A stretch of 9,013 nt of DNA from the NCBI GenBank assembly GCA_903881535.1, contig CAIRTT010000623.1, forward strand, positions 1 to 9,013, read 5' to 3'. Below the pieces are notes generated by a model. The model ran no database searches, was not told where the DNA came from, and saw only the letters and a list, made by a program, of their open reading frames with translations. This DNA comes from an uncultured Armatimonadota bacterium (GTDB lineage Bacteria > Armatimonadota > Armatimonadia > Armatimonadales > Armatimonadaceae). The position numbers were made by a program, and so were the translations under genes. Below, piece after piece: positions 6,684-9,013 of the stretch (within the stretch, counting starts at the first letter, position 1; each line of letters begins with the position of its first letter).

Positions 6684-6772
6684 TTTGGCGGCTTTAGTCT
6701 AGCGTGCATGTGCGGGCTATGCCCAAGTGTGTGTTTAGGACAGCGGCAAGTGTGTCTGTTTTCGGTTATAGC

Positions 6773-6843
6773 TTAGATACCGTGGCTGGACAGCGGCTCG
6801 CTTGGGATCACCGCAATGTCCAAACCGGGAATCGGTCGGTGCA
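6773..6843 (-). repeat. tsaD 3'-end duplicate, copy A (distal)
   Basis: About 71 bp matching the last 23 codons of tsaD (7051-7121) with five base differences by eye. Read in the tsaD frame it gives HRPIPGLDIAVIPSEPL, then SSHGI and TAA. This equals the TsaD C-terminus except A314P and F320I. The other changes are silent. Confidence 0.93.
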
Positions 6844-6855
6844 CTGAATTGCTTG

Positions 6856-6882
6856 GGAAAGAAAAAAAGAACTTCTCTCTCC
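6856..6882 (-). repeat. Conserved linker hairpin, copy 2
   Basis: On the minus strand GGAGAGAGAA pairs with TTTTCTTTCC around a 7-base loop, giving ten base pairs in RNA with two G-U wobbles. Flanking TTGG/CCAA could extend it. Linker 1 (6990-7015) is identical apart from one fewer T in the loop. No U-tract follows, so it is not a canonical terminator. Confidence 0.6.
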
Positions 6883-6907
6883 AAAACACAAACCGACATC
6901 GAAAGTT

Positions 6908-6978
6908 CTAAATACCGTGACTCGAAAGCGGCTCGCTTGGGATCACCGCAATGTCCAAACCGGGAATCGGTCGGTGCT
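6908..6978 (-). repeat. tsaD 3'-end duplicate, copy B (proximal)
   Basis: Same tsaD tail, offset 135 bp from copy A. Five base differences from copy A fall in five codons and all are silent (TAA/TAG, ATC/ATT, AGC/AGT, TCC/TCG, CTG/CTT). The rest of the tail is identical to copy A, including the A314P and F320I variants. Confidence 0.93.
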
Positions 6979-6989
6979 TCGTGTGATTG

Positions 6990-7015
6990 GGAAAGAAAAA
7001 AGAACTTCTCTCTCC
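6990..7015 (-). repeat. Conserved linker hairpin, copy 1
   Basis: Same hairpin as 6856-6882 with a 6-base loop. It lies 35 bp downstream of the tsaD stop in the transcript. Hairpin plus tail make a tandem unit of about 135 bp. Confidence 0.6.
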
Positions 7016-7050
7016 AAAACTCTAACAATCTCAAGACAGCGTGCCGTGCC

Positions 7051-8052
7051 TTAGATACCGTGGCTGGACAGCGGCTCGCTTGGGATCACCGCAAAGTCAA
7101 GCCCGGGAATCGCTCGGTGCATAAAGTGATACGACGCCGTCGTTGCAATCATTGCCGCGTTGTCCGTACACAAGCTTGGTGGTGGAATGTAACAGCGCAT
7201 CCCCCGCCGGCTACACGCATCCTCCATGGCCTCCTTGAGGGATGTATTCGCGGCAACCCCACCCGCAAGCACAACCGTCGAACGCTCACACTCTTTGGCA
7301 GCGGCAATCGTCTTACGCACCAAAACATCCACGACGGCAGCCTGAAAGGATGCCGCGACATCGGGGACCGGCGGGCAATCCGGTTTTACCAACGCATACT
7401 TCACGGCGGTCTTCAGCCCTGAGAATGAAAACGCATGCGTCCCGGGCATCAATGCGCGTGGAAATGCAATCGCCTTGGGATCACCACTTTTTGCCGCTTC
7501 CTGGATACTTGGTCCACCCGGATACGGCAAGCCCATCAGGCGTGCACACTTATCAAATGCCTCACCAGCAGCGTCATCCCGTGTCCGCCCAAGCAAGCGA
7601 TACACGCCGTGGCTCTCAACATCGAATAAGTCCGTATGCCCGCCCGAAACCACAAGCGCCGTCGCGGGAAACTCCATTTCCGGGTGCGTGATGAAGTTGG
7701 CGTACAAATGCGCCTCGATATGGTGAACCGGGATGACGGGAATCCCGAGGGCCTGTCCGAGGGCTTTGGCGGATGTCACTCCGACGAGCAGAGCACCGAG
7801 GAGGCCGGGACGGTTTGTGACGCCAATCGCCGTGATGTCCTGAAGCGTTAGATTTGCCTCTGACAGCGCCTGTCGGATGACGGGAATCAGCAGCTCGACA
7901 TGGCGCCTAGATGCAAGCTCGGGCACGACGCCGCCATAGCTTGCATGCTCCTCCATTTGACTAGCAACGACCGTGCAAAGCAGCTTCCGGCCATCCTGCA
8001 CAATCGCACAAGCCGTCTCATCACAGCTGGTTTCAATCCCGAGGACAATCAT
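7051..8052 (-). CDS. tsaD: tRNA N6-adenosine threonylcarbamoyltransferase
   Basis: TsaD (Gcp/YgjD, Kae1 family) transfers threonylcarbamoyl from TC-AMP to A37 of ANN-decoding tRNAs, working with TsaB and TsaE in the cytoplasm. Its 333 residues match the family. It begins MIVLGIETSCDETACAIV (ASKHA fold). Metal ligands are visible as H111 and H115 in VHHIEAHLYA and D297 in CTDNAAM. VVSGGHT (134-140), GRTRDDAAGEAFDKCARLMG (155-174), YPGGPS (177-182) and FSFSGLKTAV (208-217) are all canonical. The ATG overlaps the stop of the BsuPI gene (ATGA), so translation is probably coupled and no separate Shine-Dalgarno is needed. The C-terminal 23 codons are repeated twice downstream in a slightly different version. 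No sign that this copy is inactive. Confidence 0.97.
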   Translation of the reverse strand: MIVLGIETSCDETACAIVQDGRKLLCTVVASQMEEHASYGGVVPELASRRHVELLIPVIRQALSEANLTLQDITAIGVTNRPGLLGALLVGVTSAKALGQALGIPVIPVHHIEAHLYANFITHPEMEFPATALVVSGGHTDLFDVESHGVYRLLGRTRDDAAGEAFDKCARLMGLPYPGGPSIQEAAKSGDPKAIAFPRALMPGTHAFSFSGLKTAVKYALVKPDCPPVPDVAASFQAAVVDVLVRKTIAAAKECERSTVVLAGGVAANTSLKEAMEDACSRRGMRCYIPPPSLCTDNAAMIATTASYHFMHRAIPGLDFAVIPSEPLSSHGI

Positions 8053-8420
8053 GGCATCACACGCACATTAACAGTCTTCACACTGATGGCTTCAAGCCCG
8101 GTGGCCATCGACCAAATCCGCACGTTATACGCACCGCGTGGCAAGTCCGCAGGTAGCTGCGCGTTCATCGTCCACGTCTTGGATGCACCAGGTTCAAGCT
8201 TCTCAGCCGCAAGTGCCATGGTAAACATCATCCCCTTGGACCAGTGAAAAACAACTTTTCCACCACTGGCGATGAGCTGCATGTCAACACGGCCGCCATT
8301 CCTGAAGCGCAAGACTTCGGCGGCTTTGCCATCGTTTTTCGCCGTCAGAGAAAGCGAAATGCTTGCGCCCGGGGCCGCCGTCGCTGGTGCCGTGGCGGTA
8401 AAGGTAAGTTTTGCTTGCAT
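8049..8420 (-). CDS. BsuPI-domain protein (intracellular proteinase inhibitor-like)
   Basis: A 123-residue protein resembling the BsuPI fold, a beta-sandwich first known from a Bacillus subtilis intracellular serine protease inhibitor. Family-like features are the strand-rich LSLTAKNDGKAAEVLRFRNG (~23-42), VVFHWSKGMMFTMAL (56-70), LEPGASKTW (75-83) and the closing GAYNVRIW (97-104). There is no signal peptide or membrane segment, so it is likely cytoplasmic. The start ATG at 8420 is preceded by AGGA (8431-8428) at 7 bp spacing. Its TGA overlaps the tsaD ATG by 4 bp, and mazG ends 50 bp upstream, so the three are likely one operon. The actual target is unknown. Many BsuPI-like domains in genomes have no shown inhibitor activity. 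Confidence 0.75.
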   Translation of the reverse strand: MQAKLTFTATAPATAAPGASISLSLTAKNDGKAAEVLRFRNGGRVDMQLIASGGKVVFHWSKGMMFTMALAAEKLEPGASKTWTMNAQLPADLPRGAYNVRIWSMATGLEAISVKTVNVRVMP

Positions 8421-8470
8421 CCCTTTATCCTATCGCCGTCATGACAAACCGCAGCGAGTCAAGCCGGCTG

Positions 8471-9013
8471 CTAACCAGCCTCAGCCACAGCAATTTTGGC
8501 CTCAGCCCACCAGGCACGGAACTGGGTCGCATCGACATCCAGCCAAGCAATTCCAGCCTCCGACTGCAGCGCCTCGATATGTTTCCAGCGCATCCCAAAC
8601 CGAACCAGCTGACGCCGTAGTGCTGTCTCAGCATCGAGGTCCGCCCACCGCGCTACATTCACAAGCGTAAACAGGACATCCCCAAGCTCCGCCTCAAAAC
8701 GTTCACGCACATTAAGATCAGATGGATCGGCAAGAAGCGCATCCCACTCGACCATCAACTCCCCAAGCTCTTCACGGCACTTATCCCGCAAATCGGCAGC
8801 ATCCGGCCACTCAAACCCAAGCTTCACCGTCCGCTTGCTGACTTCCGTTGCCATCGAGAGTGCTGGAAGCGCCTGCGAAATGCCATCAAGAGCGCTCTTT
8901 GCACCCGAAATGCCCTTTTCTGCCTTTTCCACAGCCTTGATCGCATTCCAGTTCACGAGGACGGCTTCGGCATCCTCGGCCTTGGCATCAGCAAAGATGT
9001 GCGGATGCCTGCG
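8471..9013 (-). CDS. mazG: Nucleoside triphosphate pyrophosphohydrolase, C-terminal 180 residues (5' end outside window)
   Basis: MazG hydrolyses (d)NTPs to NMP and PPi, a house-cleaning and stringent-response-related activity. The frame is open to the window edge and begins RRHPHIFADA, the conserved end of the first MazG domain, followed by VLVNWNAIKAVEKAEK. The second domain (~residues 47-150 of the visible part) has the metal-binding EELGE (81-85) and ELGD (109-112) helices, then LFTLVNVARWADLD and the ALRRQLVRFGMRW end block. About 80-90 N-terminal residues are missing from view, given the usual ~260. The C-terminal tail (TQFRAWWAEAKIAVAEAG) is normal. It is the upstream-most visible gene of the minus-strand run mazG, BsuPI gene, tsaD. 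Confidence 0.93.
   Translation of the reverse strand, partial: RRHPHIFADAKAEDAEAVLVNWNAIKAVEKAEKGISGAKSALDGISQALPALSMATEVSKRTVKLGFEWPDAADLRDKCREELGELMVEWDALLADPSDLNVRERFEAELGDVLFTLVNVARWADLDAETALRRQLVRFGMRWKHIEALQSEAGIAWLDVDATQFRAWWAEAKIAVAEAG

Larger units (their letters stand above)
6684..7050 (-). other. Repeat-bearing spacer between tsaD and waaA
   Basis: This 367-bp stretch has no convincing gene. It holds, in the direction of transcription from tsaD, linker 1, tsaD tail copy B, linker 2 and tail copy A, then ~90 bp before waaA. That last part contains the small palindrome GGGCTATGCCC (6714-6724), a direct repeat CAAGTGTGT (6724 and 6747, offset 23), and a weak promoter-like TTGGGC-N19-TAGACT for waaA. 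A 99-codon frame (6735-7034, TTG start) crosses both repeats but reads the tsaD tails out of frame. Confidence 0.8.

Noticed and set aside
6735..7034. A 99-codon frame with two internal repeats (APTDSRFGHCGDPKRAA), looking like a repeat protein
   Set aside because: It starts at TTG with no ribosome binding site and is an out-of-frame reading of the duplicated tsaD tails, whose differences are silent in the tsaD frame and not in this one.
6773..7050. CRISPR-like reading of the evenly spaced repeats
   Set aside because: Only three tails are present, of ~70 bp, coding in frame with tsaD, and the linkers between them are themselves repeated rather than unique.
6802..7422. Plus-strand 206-codon frame over the spacer and the end of tsaD
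   Set aside because: It is antisense to tsaD and to the tsaD tail repeats. Its internal repetition comes from those duplicates.
7472..7490. A CTTGGGATCACC string inside tsaD resembling the tail repeats
   Set aside because: It encodes GDPK in the body of TsaD in a different frame from the tail. The match is short, so coincidence is the simplest reading.

Overview
The window looks like chromosomal DNA of a Gram-negative, LPS-making bacterium of moderately high GC. It carries two lipid A/LPS core genes (lpxK, waaA) and an envelope-stress module, alongside the housekeeping genes argS, tsaD and mazG. I cannot assign a phylum from sequence alone. No phage, IS or CRISPR gene is visible.

Layout: argS (5' part, minus strand) is divergent from a plus-strand stress operon made of an ECF sigma factor, a zinc-finger membrane anti-sigma factor and a periplasmic HtrA/DegP-type protease. 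Convergent to this is a long minus-strand run, in order of transcription: mazG (3' part), a BsuPI-domain gene, tsaD, a 367-bp repeat-bearing spacer, waaA (kdtA) and lpxK.

How the genes work together: the plus-strand operon resembles the algU-mucA-mucD and rpoE-rseA logic. The sigma factor is held by a membrane anti-sigma factor and drives a periplasmic quality-control protease. Two promoter-like sequences of the form GGAAC-N17-CGTA lie just before the sigma gene and inside the end of the anti-sigma gene, before htrA, which suggests autoregulation plus a dedicated htrA promoter. WaaA and LpxK act in Kdo-lipid A assembly. TsaD makes the t6A tRNA modification and is start-stop coupled to the BsuPI-like protein.

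The most unusual structure is at gene ends. The last ~70 bp of htrA plus its terminator is repeated once downstream (130-bp units, 172 bp apart, 6 differences by eye). The last ~70 bp of tsaD is repeated twice downstream, each copy preceded by a conserved hairpin-forming linker. The two htrA tail coding parts differ only synonymously, as do the two extra tsaD tails from each other. So two unrelated genes within 9 kb each carry spare copies of their own 3' end. This could be a real gene-end duplication or replacement process, or a strain-mixing assembly artefact. Long reads would decide.
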